A program made the position numbers and the translations under genes. This document shows positions 44,951 through 53,216 of a stretch of DNA of 64,000 bases, in pieces. Source of the DNA: JBFLYZ01 sp040756415. Lineage in GTDB: Bacteria > Bacteroidota > Bacteroidia > JADZBD01. Location: positions 5,122-69,121 of the forward strand of contig JBFLYZ010000013.1 of assembly GCA_040756415.1 (NCBI GenBank). The letters are read 5' to 3'. Positions within the stretch are counted from its first letter, which is position 1. Every line of letters starts with the position of its first letter. The notes under the pieces were generated by a model, which was not told the origin of the DNA, ran no database searches, and saw only the letters and a program-made list of their open reading frames with translations.

Positions 44951-45969
44951 GTGAGCAGTTTTTGAATATAAGGACTTACGGTATCGGTCATCAGCAGTTC
45001 AAGGGTAAGCAAAATCAGGGCCCAGAGTAGGAACACCTGGAAGCGGTCGATGTACTCGCTGTACGATTTTACCGTGCTTTCTTGCTGGTCCATGCTGCGT
45101 ACGCGGCTCATGATGGTGTTAAGCCCGCTTTCGGAATTAGTGGCCCGGGTGTAGGTGCCTTTCCCCGCAGCGCTGATGTTTTTCAGCAGTCCTTCGTCCA
45201 GCTTCGATACGATGGTCTGTCCGTTCTCGTCCTTTTTGAAAACGATGTTGCCGTATTCGTCCTCCACCGGGATGGGGGCTCCTTTGGCGGTGGCCATGCC
45301 TATGCAATGCACCACGATGCCCTTGCCGGCCGCTTCCTGGGCCGCATCCAGGGCGTCCTGGTCATGGGTCTCCCCGTCAGTGATCAGCACAATTACCTTG
45401 CTCCCGATGCTGCCCTCCCCGAAGGACCTGGCGGCCATGCGCAGGGCGGGGCCTATTTCGGTGCCCTGTGCGGATATCAGGTCGGTATCGATGTTATCCA
45501 CGAACAGCTCGGCCGAACCGTAATCGGTGGTGATGGGCAGTTGCAGGAAAGGCGTGCCCGCGAACACCACGATCCCCAGCCGGTCACCGTCCAGCTTCCC
45601 GGAAAGGTTGACGATGGCCTGCTTGGCGCATTCCAGGCGGTTGGGGGCGATGTCCTCGGCCTTCATGCTGTTCGAGATATCGAGAACGATCATGATATCG
45701 ATGCCTTCCTTTTTCTTCTCCACGGTCCGGGTGCCTATGCGCGGGTTCATGATGCCGATAATGAGCAGTACGATCCCGGTCGTGTAAACGGCAAAGCGGA
45801 TCACCTGCTTGAGCACCGACCTGCCGGGTATGAGGTGCGCGATCACCCCCGCCTCGGCAAAGCGGAAAAGGGCCCTTTTCTTCCATTGCAGGAGCAGGAA
45901 AAAGATCACGATCATCACCGGGATGACGATGAAGAGATAGATGTATTGCTTGTTTCCGAAATCCGTCAT
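44926..45969 (-). CDS. batB: BatB, membrane-anchored von Willebrand factor A protein
   Basis: 347 aa. Two N-terminal helices (about 8-27 and 55-76), then a VWA domain with intact MIDAS motif VLDISNSMKAED, the conserved LVIFAG-like IVVFAGTPFLQLPIT and LITDGETHD, and a C-terminal helix (VFLLWALILLTLELLM). VWA domains bind protein partners through a metal ion; in Bat operons BatA and BatB likely interact with BatC/D and MoxR. Overlaps batA by 4 bp and batC by 25 bp. Confidence 0.92.
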   Translation of the reverse strand: MTDFGNKQYIYLFIVIPVMIVIFFLLLQWKKRALFRFAEAGVIAHLIPGRSVLKQVIRFAVYTTGIVLLIIGIMNPRIGTRTVEKKKEGIDIMIVLDISNSMKAEDIAPNRLECAKQAIVNLSGKLDGDRLGIVVFAGTPFLQLPITTDYGSAELFVDNIDTDLISAQGTEIGPALRMAARSFGEGSIGSKVIVLITDGETHDQDALDAAQEAAGKGIVVHCIGMATAKGAPIPVEDEYGNIVFKKDENGQTIVSKLDEGLLKNISAAGKGTYTRATNSESGLNTIMSRVRSMDQQESTVKSYSEYIDRFQVFLLWALILLTLELLMTDTVSPYIQKLLTWKKRSQS

Positions 45970-46967
45970 GGTATGCTTCTGAACACGGTGTGTCTTAATA
46001 AAAATTCCAGCATCAATATGACCAGCGCGATGATGGCATAAGGCGCGAAGAGCTCCGTCTTTTTCTGGGAGTTCTGCCCTTCGAAACGGGTCTTTTCCAT
46101 CTTGCCGATCTCATCATAGATCGCCTTCAGGCTTTTGTTGTCCGTGGCGCGGAAATACTTGCCGCCAGTCATCTCAGCGATCTTGGTCATGGTTTCCTCA
46201 TCGATCTCTACCGGAACATAATCGAAAATGTAATCTCCCCCGGGGCCGATCTGTACGGGCGAGCGGGCCATGCCCATGGTGCCGGCCCCGATGGTGTACA
46301 CGCGAACATCGAATGTCTTTGCTATCTCGGCAGCAGTAAGCGGTGATACGCTGCCCGCGTTGTTCACCCCATCGGTAAGCAGGATCACGATCTTGCTCTT
46401 GGCCTTGCTGTCTTTGATGCGGCTCACGGCAGTGGAGAGCCCCAGGCCGATGGCCGTGCCGGCCTCGATCATGCCCGGCTCCACCTGTTTGAACATGGCC
46501 TTGAGCACCGCGTGGTCGGTGGTGAGCGGGCATTGCGTGAAGCTTTCCCCGCTGAAAATGACCAGGCCCATGCGGTCGTTCGGATGCTGATCGATGAACT
46601 CCATGGCCACCTGCTTGGCGGCATCCAGGCGGTTAGGCTTGAGGTCGGTGGCCAGCATGCTGGCAGAAATGTCGAGCGAAAGCATGATATCCACACCCAG
46701 GGTATCGGTCTTTTTCTGGGGGCGGGCCATGGCGCAGATCAGGAAGGCGAGGGCGATCATGCGCAGCACGAACAGCGAGTGGCGCATGTACTGTTTGGCC
46801 GAGGGGGCCACACCCGTAAAATTACGGAGAGAAGAAGTGCGTATGCCGGTGTCGCGGTTGCGGTAGCTGTTGAAAACATACAAGCCGATCAGGACGGGGA
46901 ACAGCCAGAAGAGGTTGAGCCATTCCGGTTCGGTAAACTGAAAATATTTCGACAATCCTTCGCTCAT
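45966..46967 (-). CDS. batA: BatA, membrane-anchored von Willebrand factor A protein
   Basis: 333 aa. N-terminal helix WLNLFWLFPVLIGLYVF, second helix after RHSLFVLRMIALAFLICAMA, VWA domain with MIDAS SLDISASMLATDLKPNRL, VIFSGESFTQCPLTTDH and ILLTDGVNNAGS, and a C-terminal membrane helix (YAIIALVILMLEFLL). It precedes batB with a 4-bp overlap, and follows a signal-bearing membrane protein gene also by 4 bp. The gene order is the classic moxR-DUF58-x-batA-batB-batC-batD. Confidence 0.92.
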   Translation of the reverse strand: MSEGLSKYFQFTEPEWLNLFWLFPVLIGLYVFNSYRNRDTGIRTSSLRNFTGVAPSAKQYMRHSLFVLRMIALAFLICAMARPQKKTDTLGVDIMLSLDISASMLATDLKPNRLDAAKQVAMEFIDQHPNDRMGLVIFSGESFTQCPLTTDHAVLKAMFKQVEPGMIEAGTAIGLGLSTAVSRIKDSKAKSKIVILLTDGVNNAGSVSPLTAAEIAKTFDVRVYTIGAGTMGMARSPVQIGPGGDYIFDYVPVEIDEETMTKIAEMTGGKYFRATDNKSLKAIYDEIGKMEKTRFEGQNSQKKTELFAPYAIIALVILMLEFLLRHTVFRSIP

Positions 46968-47926
46968 CGCTTTTCGTCCTCCTGTTCTCCGGCAACAGGT
47001 TTGGGGATATTCGCTTTTACAAATTTAACGGCATCGTCAACCACCACTTCGTTCTGCAGGTCTGTCGGGACCTCTTTGGCGAACTTCACCATATCCGTCA
47101 GGTGGAGCACGAGGCGCAAAACGTTTTTGCTTTCCCTGCTGATGGACAGCTTTTCGACCTCCGTGAGAATGTCATAGGTAGGCATTTCCATGGCGTTTAT
47201 GCCGAAGCTGCGCTCGAGAAAGGTGCGCACGATCTCGCTTACCCGGGTATGGTGCTCCTTGGTATCGTCTTTCCCTTTTTTCCACATTTTTTCCTTTTTG
47301 AGCTTTTCCAGGGCGTTCAGGGCTATCTCGTGGGCCGGGCGTGAGCGGTCGGCCAGGGCGTACATCTGTTTTTTATTCTTCAGGTACCTCCTCACCAGGA
47401 AGAAGACCAGGGCGGCTGCCGCCAGCCCTGCCGTGATCCATACGTACAGGGCCAGGTCCTCGAAGGTGAGCGGTTCATGAATGGGAGGCTTGATGTCCTT
47501 GAAATCGGCAGTGGTGTCTACGTCCACCGTCTTCACACGCAGGGGCAGGGGATTGGTCTCCACGTACTGGTTGGAGTCGTTGTTGAGGATAAACCGGAGG
47601 GAGGGGATAAGGTAATTGCCCTCATCAAAGCTGGTGATGACGAAATCGCGCGACTGGATGTAATCCACCTTGTTACCCTTGCTGCGTGGCGCGTCAACAA
47701 AGCGGCCGGTCTTTACGATCTCTATGCCTTTGATGATCGTATCATTGAACCGGGGCCATTCGATCTTCAATACATTGGTTCGCTGGTAACGTATCTTGAT
47801 CCGCAGGGTGGTTTGCTCGCCAATGCGCATCTCGTTCGTGTCGAGCGTGGCTTCTACATTGATGCCGAGCTGGGCGCCCGCGCTGGTGCCGGTGAACAGG
47901 AGGAGTATGAACAGCGCCTTTTTCAT
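46964..47926 (-). CDS. Bat operon membrane protein (DUF4381-like position)
   Basis: 320 aa. Signal peptide KKALFILLLFTGTSAGAQ, an extracytoplasmic beta-domain (EATLDTNEMRIGEQTTLRIK, about 25-145) similar in style to BatD repeats, one transmembrane helix (ALYVWITAGLAAAALVFFLV, about 158-178) and a cytosolic helical domain (about 185-320). The gene between the DUF58 gene and batA in Bat-type operons often encodes such a protein; I cannot assign a more exact name. 4-bp overlaps with both neighbours show strict coupling. Confidence 0.8.
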   Translation of the reverse strand: MKKALFILLLFTGTSAGAQLGINVEATLDTNEMRIGEQTTLRIKIRYQRTNVLKIEWPRFNDTIIKGIEIVKTGRFVDAPRSKGNKVDYIQSRDFVITSFDEGNYLIPSLRFILNNDSNQYVETNPLPLRVKTVDVDTTADFKDIKPPIHEPLTFEDLALYVWITAGLAAAALVFFLVRRYLKNKKQMYALADRSRPAHEIALNALEKLKKEKMWKKGKDDTKEHHTRVSEIVRTFLERSFGINAMEMPTYDILTEVEKLSISRESKNVLRLVLHLTDMVKFAKEVPTDLQNEVVVDDAVKFVKANIPKPVAGEQEDEKR

Positions 47927-48822
47927 CTGCGTGTGCCGCGCCTGCGGAACAGGTTCAGGAGTATCTTATAATAGTTGTCGTTGGTGCCGATTGAAACGTG
48001 ATCTATGCCGCAGCGCTTGAACACATCCACGAGCTTGCTTTCGCTGCGCCTGGCATTCACCGCGTACTGCATGCGCAGGTGGCGGTTAGAGGTGTCTACC
48101 CACATCATCTGACCCGTTTCGGCATCGCGCATGCGCACCAGCCCGATATCAGGCAGTTCGGCTTCACGCGGGTCGAAAACGCGTATGCCCACCACATCGT
48201 GCCTCCGGCTGGCGATGTTCAGCTCGTCCTCAAAGCCGCCCTGGGTCATGCGCTGGGCAGGGCCGTCAATAAAGTCGGAGATGATGAATGCGATGCTCCT
48301 GCGCCTGGAGGTCTGTGAAAAATATTTTACCGCGGCACCAATGTCGGTGCCCTTTCCTTCGGGCCGGTGGCTTAGCACCTCGTGCACGATATGCAGGATC
48401 TGGTGATGACCTTTTTTGGGAGGAATGTAGCGCTCCACTTTTTCTGAAAAGAGGATAAGCCCGATCTTGTCGTTATTGGTCGTGGCCGAGAAGGCCAGCA
48501 CCGCGCACAGCTCCGCGATCAGGTCTTTTTTGAGCTGTACGCGCGTTCCGAAGCTCTCGGAGGCGCTGATATCGACCAGCAGCATGATATTAAGCTCCCT
48601 TTCCTCGTGGAACATCTTTACGTAGGGGTGATTGAAGCGCGCGGTCACGTTCCAGTCGATGGTGCGTATGTCATCGCCCTGCTGGTATTCGCGCACTTCG
48701 GAAAAGGCCATGCCGCGGCCCTTGAAGGCCGAATGGTATTCGCCCGAAAAGACCTGGTTGGATAAAGCGCGGGTCTTTATCTCGATCTTGCGGACCTTTT
48801 TCAGCAGCTCTTTGCTATCCAT
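47923..48822 (-). CDS. DUF58 domain protein of the Bat operon
   Basis: 299 aa, cytosolic. Typical DUF58 features: GEYHSAFKGRGMAFSEVREYQ and DDIRTIDWNVTARFNHPYVK, followed by a VWA-like domain with LVDISASESFGT and IAFIISDFIDG. DUF58 proteins are almost always encoded beside MoxR ATPases and are thought to be clients or partners of the chaperone-like AAA+ ring. It lies 81 bp after the moxR stop and overlaps the next gene by 4 bp. Confidence 0.92.
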   Translation of the reverse strand: MDSKELLKKVRKIEIKTRALSNQVFSGEYHSAFKGRGMAFSEVREYQQGDDIRTIDWNVTARFNHPYVKMFHEERELNIMLLVDISASESFGTRVQLKKDLIAELCAVLAFSATTNNDKIGLILFSEKVERYIPPKKGHHQILHIVHEVLSHRPEGKGTDIGAAVKYFSQTSRRRSIAFIISDFIDGPAQRMTQGGFEDELNIASRRHDVVGIRVFDPREAELPDIGLVRMRDAETGQMMWVDTSNRHLRMQYAVNARRSESKLVDVFKRCGIDHVSIGTNDNYYKILLNLFRRRGTRR

Positions 48823-48903
48823 ATCAATCGAACAGCGGATAACGGATCCCAGCGAATGGCGAATTCCTTAACATTCGTAACCGCAGAGTCCGTTATTCGC
48901 AGG

Positions 48904-49887
48904 TTAGGGGATCTCTATCGTATTTAAAATCTCGTTCACGATCATCTCGCTGGTGATGTTCTCCGCTTCGGCTTCGTAGGTAAGGCCGATGCGGTGGCGC
49001 AGCACATCGTGGCATACGGCCCGCACATCTTCCGGTATCACATACCCCCTGCGTTTGATAAAGGCATAGGCCTTCGAAGCCAGGGCCAGGTTGATGCTGG
49101 CGCGCGGTGACCCGCCATAACTGATGAGGGGGGCGAACTTCTGCAGCTTATAATCGTTCGGGAAACGCGTAGCGAAGACGATATCGAGTATATAATGCTC
49201 GATCTTTTCATCCATGTAAATGGTCTTCACCGTTTCACGGGCCTTGATGATATCCTCGGGTTTCAGTATGGTCTTCAGGCTTTCGGTGCCCCTGATGTTA
49301 TTGCGCATAACCCGCTGCTCGTCCTTTTTGCTGGGATAGGTGATGACCACTTTCAGCATAAAACGGTCGACCTGCGCCTCGGGCAGCGGATAAGTGCCTT
49401 CCTGCTCGATGGGGTTTTGGGTGGCCATGACCAGGAAGGGGTCGGGCAGCTTATAGGTTTCCTCGCCAATGGTCACCTGCCTTTCCTGCATGGCTTCCAG
49501 CAGGGCGCTTTGCACCTTGGCCGGGGCGCGGTTGATCTCATCGGCCAGCACGAAATTGGCGAAAACGGGCCCTTTGCGTACGGTGAACTCCTCTTTCTTC
49601 TGGTTATAGATCATGGTGCCGGTCAGGTCGGCAGGGAGCAGGTCGGGGGTGAACTGAAGGCGGCTGAACTCGGCATGTATGCACTGGGCCAGCGATTTGA
49701 TGGCCAGTGTCTTCGCAAGCCCCGGCACGCCTTCGAGCAGGATGTGGCCATTGCTGAGCAGGCCGATGAGCAAACGGTCGATCATTTCTTTTTGCCCGAC
49801 AATGACCTTGCCCAGCTCGTTGTGGATGTAGTCTACCAGCGCGCTCTCCTGCTGAACACGTGTGTTGAGTTCCTGTATATCGTTCAT
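48904..49887 (-). CDS. moxR: MoxR family AAA+ ATPase of the Bat operon
   Basis: 327 aa from ATG 49887 (MNDIQELNTRVQQES). The upstream in-frame start at 49926 is rejected because it falls inside a perfect -7 box. Walker A LEGVPGLAKTLAIKSLAQ, Walker B LADEINRAPAKVQSALLEAM, sensor-1 ATQNPIEQEGTYPLPEAQVD and the C-terminal lid domain (ISYGGSPRASINLALASKAY, arginine finger region) are intact. MoxR ATPases act as remodelling chaperones together with VWA proteins. First gene of the bat operon. Confidence 0.95.
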   Translation of the reverse strand: MNDIQELNTRVQQESALVDYIHNELGKVIVGQKEMIDRLLIGLLSNGHILLEGVPGLAKTLAIKSLAQCIHAEFSRLQFTPDLLPADLTGTMIYNQKKEEFTVRKGPVFANFVLADEINRAPAKVQSALLEAMQERQVTIGEETYKLPDPFLVMATQNPIEQEGTYPLPEAQVDRFMLKVVITYPSKKDEQRVMRNNIRGTESLKTILKPEDIIKARETVKTIYMDEKIEHYILDIVFATRFPNDYKLQKFAPLISYGGSPRASINLALASKAYAFIKRRGYVIPEDVRAVCHDVLRHRIGLTYEAEAENITSEMIVNEILNTIEIP

Positions 49888-49923
49888 AAAATAGTGTTTT
49901 TGGGCCTCTTTTTCAGAGAGGCT

Positions 49924-49954
49924 CAAAGTTAACTTTTAAGTCTTAACAGGGCAA
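49924..49954 (-). promoter_or_regulatory. Promoter TTG-N20-TAACTTTG of the bat operon with leader hairpin
   Basis: TTG (49954-49952), 20-nt spacer, TAACTTTG (49931-49924; full -7 match). The 36-nt leader to the ATG at 49887 contains a hairpin, GCCTCT / AGAGGC (49922-49917 and 49909-49904), followed by an A-rich stretch. Confidence 0.5.
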
Positions 49955-50029
49955 TGGCGGGGTGTTAATATTTGTTAAGGGGAAAAGGGCCGGTGAGGCA
50001 ATAAGAAGCAAGCAGATAAGCGAAGGCGA

Positions 50030-51373
50030 TTATTTTTTTCCAAACAGCCGGTCGAAGCTGCGCTCGATGTACTTCTCGCTGGGGAGCAGGGATTCTTGTA
50101 TGCGTTTGGCGTAATGTATGCTGTCTACCATTTCTTTTTGCTTTTCTTCAATGATCAGCTTTTGCCTGCTGATCTCCATATGTGCCTGCCGTTTTAGCCG
50201 GTAGCCTCTGAAAATGAGTATGGCCAGGAGCAGGACCAGCCCCAGTCCCGCGCTCACCGCATAGATGATCACCTGCTGCTGCTTCTGCCTGGCTTCGGCC
50301 AGTTCGTTCTCTTTCAGCAGCAGGGCCTCTTTTTTCTCGTATTCATACCTGACCTGCTGCTTGTATGTTTCCTTACGGATATTCTCGTTATTAATGCTGT
50401 CGCGCATTTTAATGTGCAGCTCGTACATGTTGAACGAATTTTCCCAGTCCCCCTCCTTCTTATAGATATTGCTCATGAGCAGGGCTGCTTTGCGTATGTT
50501 GAGCGGGAAGCCGGCAGCCATGGCCTGGCTGAGGCTCAGTTCAGCGTATTTGCGTGCCGTGACCATGTCGCCCCGCTCGAAATAGATCTGTCCCAGGTCA
50601 TGGGCGGTAAAGGAAATGCCTTTTTTGTCCTTGATCTCCTCGCGCATGGCCAGGCTTTTCATGAAATAATCCATGGCCTTATCCATTTGCTTTTGAGACT
50701 GGTAAATACCGGCCAGGTTATGCAAAGCCGTGGCGATCCCTCTTTTGTCACCCGTCTGTTGACGAAGGGCGAGGCATTCGTTGAGGTATTCCAGTGCCTT
50801 TTCATACTTGCTCTGGTTACGGTATACCTGGCTGATGTTGTTCAGGCAATAGGCGATGCCGTTCTTGTCGTTGCGCTGGCGGTTGATGGCCAGGCTTTTT
50901 TCATAATACTCGAGGGCCAGGGCGGTGTCGCCCTGGTTGGCGTAAACAAAGCCAACGTTGTTCAGGCAAACCGAAAGTCCTTCCTTATCGTCCAGTTCTT
51001 CGCAAAGCCTGAGGGCGATGAGATAATACTTCAGCGAGCGGCTGATATCGCCCTGGTTGTTGTAGCAGAAGCCAAGGCTGTTGGTAGCCTCGGCAAAAAG
51101 CCGCTTATACGTCCGCTGCATTCCGGGGGTCAAGCCGGGCGCGGCCAGCCCGTGTTCGGCAATACGCGATGCTTCCAGCCAGAGTTTCAGCGCGGAATCC
51201 GGCTGGTTGAGGTGAAGAAGCTGTCCCCATTGCATGTAGGCGGTGGCCCTGGCCGTGTCGTGCCCGCTGGCGATCACTTTTTTCAGCGAGTCGATCGTGT
51301 TCTCAGACAAAGAATAAACAACAGGGAGAAGGGCTATGGCCAACAAGCAGGTCTTGCGCATGGTTTCAAACAT
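50030..51373 (-). CDS. TPR sensor-like membrane protein ending at the output linker, no catalytic domain
   Basis: 447 aa. Signal peptide (CLLAIALLPVVYS), six or so TPRs of the TPR_12 type (SLGFCYNNQGDISRSLKYYL, CLNNVGFVYANQGDTALALE, ALHNLAGIYQSQKQMDKAMD and others, about 95-330), coiled coil, one membrane helix (VIIYAVSAGLGLVLLLAILI, about 373-392), a second coiled coil and the final segment DSIHYAKRIQESLLPSEKYI. In Bacteroidota sensor proteins the same segment leads into a SpoIIE-type PP2C phosphatase; here the protein ends 14 residues later. There is no room downstream for a lost PP2C domain (140 bp to moxR's start region). Co-transcribed with the gene 25 bp upstream. Confidence 0.85.
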   Translation of the reverse strand: MFETMRKTCLLAIALLPVVYSLSENTIDSLKKVIASGHDTARATAYMQWGQLLHLNQPDSALKLWLEASRIAEHGLAAPGLTPGMQRTYKRLFAEATNSLGFCYNNQGDISRSLKYYLIALRLCEELDDKEGLSVCLNNVGFVYANQGDTALALEYYEKSLAINRQRNDKNGIAYCLNNISQVYRNQSKYEKALEYLNECLALRQQTGDKRGIATALHNLAGIYQSQKQMDKAMDYFMKSLAMREEIKDKKGISFTAHDLGQIYFERGDMVTARKYAELSLSQAMAAGFPLNIRKAALLMSNIYKKEGDWENSFNMYELHIKMRDSINNENIRKETYKQQVRYEYEKKEALLLKENELAEARQKQQQVIIYAVSAGLGLVLLLAILIFRGYRLKRQAHMEISRQKLIIEEKQKEMVDSIHYAKRIQESLLPSEKYIERSFDRLFGKK

Positions 51374-51398
51374 AAGAATAAAACCAGAATGCCCGCCA

Positions 51399-51791
51399 CT
51401 ATTTAAGGAGGGTGAAATGCCCCAGGGTCTTTATCTCTTTTTCCCGCTGCTTTCCGGTGAGCTTCCATAAGTAAGTGTCTGCGGGATATTTCTGGTGATC
51501 CCAGTCCACGACCGACCCGTTTTTGAGCCCGGTGGTCTCGTAGATAATGATTCCCCAGCGGTCGTAGATCCAGAAATGAAAGTCGGTGATCGGGCAGTTG
51601 TGGCTGATGATAATTCCATCGTTTACACCGTCACCGTTCGGGGTGATGGCATTGGGGACTATGATGAAGCAGGTGTCTTTGGATGTAGTGTCGGCACCTG
51701 TTTCGAAGGAATAAGAAGCGGGCTTAACCCGGTAAACGGCTCCGGCAATGAATGCCAGGAATAGCAGAAAAAGGAACGAAAACAGTTTCAT
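51399..51791 (-). CDS. Secreted protein consisting almost only of a T9SS type B C-terminal domain
   Basis: 130 aa. Signal helix KLFSFLFLLFLAFIAGAVY, about 20 linker residues, then directly the gliding-motility-associated C-terminal domain: FIIVPNAITPNGDGVNDGII, FWIYDRWGIIIYETTGLKNG and YPADTYLWKLTGKQ. In the adhesins of this window this domain is the last about 90 residues of proteins over 1,100 aa. Here no passenger exists. It could be a degenerate remnant, a small structural surface peptide or a regulator of T9SS traffic; the sequence does not decide. The TPR sensor gene follows after 25 bp. Confidence 0.87.
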   Translation of the reverse strand: MKLFSFLFLLFLAFIAGAVYRVKPASYSFETGADTTSKDTCFIIVPNAITPNGDGVNDGIIISHNCPITDFHFWIYDRWGIIIYETTGLKNGSVVDWDHQKYPADTYLWKLTGKQREKEIKTLGHFTLLK

Positions 51792-51865
51792 CGGGCTAAT
51801 TTATTGAATAAAACACAATGTTGTTATTCTCAGTATCTTCGAAGCGCAGCAAAACAGTATTTCGT

Positions 51866-52123
51866 ATGAACTTATACGTATCCGCGCTCAACACCTTCAT
51901 CACCGAGGACGACCTGCGCGCCTTATTCGAAAAGTACGGAAAAGTGAAATCCGTGCGTATTGCCCGCGATGAGGCCGGCCACAGCCTGTGCTATGGCTTC
52001 GTGGAAATGGAAGAAAAGTCGGCCGGTATCAAGGCCCTTTCGCTGAATGCCGCATCGCTCAAAGGCAGCGATATCAGGGTGAGCATAGCCAAGGCAAAGA
52101 AGAAGTTCGGAAAGCGGTTCTGA
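51866..52123 (+). CDS. RRM-domain RNA-binding protein
   Basis: 85 aa from ATG 51866 (an ATG at 51818 precedes the likely promoter region). Single RNA recognition motif: RNP2 LYVSAL at residues 3-8, RNP1-like HSLCYGFVEM (about 39-48) and a basic C-terminal tail (AKAKKKFGKRF). RNP1 has Leu and Cys where aromatic or basic residues are usual, so RNA contacts may differ. Small RRM proteins of this kind are widespread post-transcriptional regulators in Bacteroidota. Divergent from the type-B-only gene (74-bp gap holding TATCTTCG, a one-mismatch -7 box). Confidence 0.9.
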   Translation: MNLYVSALNTFITEDDLRALFEKYGKVKSVRIARDEAGHSLCYGFVEMEEKSAGIKALSLNAASLKGSDIRVSIAKAKKKFGKRF

Positions 52124-52143
52124 CCTGTTAAGGGCGTGTGCCT

Positions 52144-52869
52144 ATGAAAAACCTGTGGAACCGCATATCGGTTATCGGCTATTCCCGCCTGCGCGATGAG
52201 CAGGATGCCCGCCAGCTCGGATTATTGAACCGGATCGCCTTCCTTTCGGCCATTGTCCTGCTTTCTCTTATTCCCGTAGGCATTTATTTCAGGCAAATAC
52301 TGGTTACGGTTTATGTCTGCATAGGCGTTGTGCTTTGCCTGTGCACCCTGTACTTTAACGCCAGGGGGCTTTTCCGTTTCGCCCGGATGTATTACTTCTT
52401 TATCTCGCTTGCTTTTATAACCATCGTGGTGCTGATCAACGGTAAGGACTCGGGCAGCCAGATCACCTTCGTCCTTCTCGGGGCGCTGCACCTGGTGCTG
52501 TTCAGGGAATCGAGATACCCGCTGCTGGTCCTGGCCGGGGTTATCGCGTTGTTTGGCGCAACCTGCTATTGGGTTGAGACCCGAGGCGCCCTGCTCGATG
52601 TGATCGAGTACAGCGTTAAGCGAAGCGCTTTTTACATCAATATATTATGCAATATCGTGCTTGTGTTCAGCGTAGTGCTGTACTTTAAGAACACGGCAGC
52701 GGAATATGAGTCGAAGCTGCTGCAAACGAATGACGAGATCACCCAAAAGAACAAGGATATTACCGACAGTATACGCTATGCCAGGCGAATCCAGCAATCG
52801 TTGCTGCCCAGCGATAACTATATCGAAAAAAATCTGAATCGTCTTAACAGATCCGATGAGCATGAATAA
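52144..52869 (+). CDS. Six-helix membrane protein ending at the PP2C-type output linker, no catalytic domain
   Basis: 241 aa from ATG 52144 (GTG 52138 is possible). Six membrane helices between residues about 30 and 190, then a coiled coil and the segment DSIRYARRIQQSLLPSDNYI, ending NRSDEHE. The same segment ends the TPR protein at 50030-51373 and, in related Bacteroidota sensors, connects to a SpoIIE-like phosphatase. The stop overlaps the next gene by 8 bp, so no phosphatase domain follows. It is 20 bp downstream of the RRM gene. It probably acts as a sensor that needs a separate output partner, or it is a relic. Confidence 0.82.
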   Translation: MKNLWNRISVIGYSRLRDEQDARQLGLLNRIAFLSAIVLLSLIPVGIYFRQILVTVYVCIGVVLCLCTLYFNARGLFRFARMYYFFISLAFITIVVLINGKDSGSQITFVLLGALHLVLFRESRYPLLVLAGVIALFGATCYWVETRGALLDVIEYSVKRSAFYINILCNIVLVFSVVLYFKNTAAEYESKLLQTNDEITQKNKDITDSIRYARRIQQSLLPSDNYIEKNLNRLNRSDEHE

Positions 52870-53167
52870 AGAAGAACAGGCTTTCCAGGACGCGGGAAAG
52901 GCAGTAAAAGGGGCCGCGCTGAGCCAGATGTTCGGCAAGCCCTGCCTGAAGTTGAAAGGCAAGGCCTTTGCCTGCCTATTTGATAGCTGTATGGTATTCA
53001 AGCTTGGTGGCGACAGCCACCATGACGCTTTGGAGCTCAGCGGTTCCCGGCTGTTCGATCCTTCGGGAAAAAAGCGACCGATGAAGGAATGGGTGCAGGT
53101 CTCTTACCGGCACAGGGATAAATGGGCTGCCCTCGCCAAAAAGGCGGCTGCCTACATTAACGCATAA
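52862..53167 (+). CDS. Small TfoX/YjbR-like protein
   Basis: 101 aa from ATG 52862 (ATG 52856 two codons upstream is an equal choice). The pattern ALSQMFGKPCLKLKGKAFAC then LFDSCMVFKL and the basic WVQVSYRHRDKWAALAKKAA end resemble the TfoX N-terminal and YjbR/MmcQ families of small alpha/beta proteins. These have no established enzymatic activity. It overlaps the 3' end of the preceding gene by 8 bp. The family call is tentative; coding status is supported by composition and coupling. Confidence 0.65.
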   Translation: MNKEEQAFQDAGKAVKGAALSQMFGKPCLKLKGKAFACLFDSCMVFKLGGDSHHDALELSGSRLFDPSGKKRPMKEWVQVSYRHRDKWAALAKKAAAYINA

Positions 53168-53170
53168 TAT

Positions 53171-53212
53171 TTATTTCACATTTCATATTTCACATCTCAT
53201 ATCTCATATCTA
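53171..53212. repeat. Short imperfect tandem repeat of CATAT/TTCAC units
   Basis: The 49-bp gap before the EamA gene is made almost only of slipped copies of a 7-10 nt unit, for example TTTCACATTTCATATTTCAC then CTCATATCTCATATC. No promoter consensus is seen. Confidence 0.5.
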
Positions 53213-53216
53213 ACTC

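Noticed and set aside
43772..44965. 397-aa plus-strand frame with a leucine-rich region, opposite batD/batC
   Set aside because: The leucine run is the antisense of the batC glutamine codons; both bat genes on the other strand have clear domains.
50030..52869. Truncated sensors as pseudogenes caused by a local frameshift
   Set aside because: No remnant of a PP2C domain is visible in any frame after either stop, and the neighbouring genes begin immediately.
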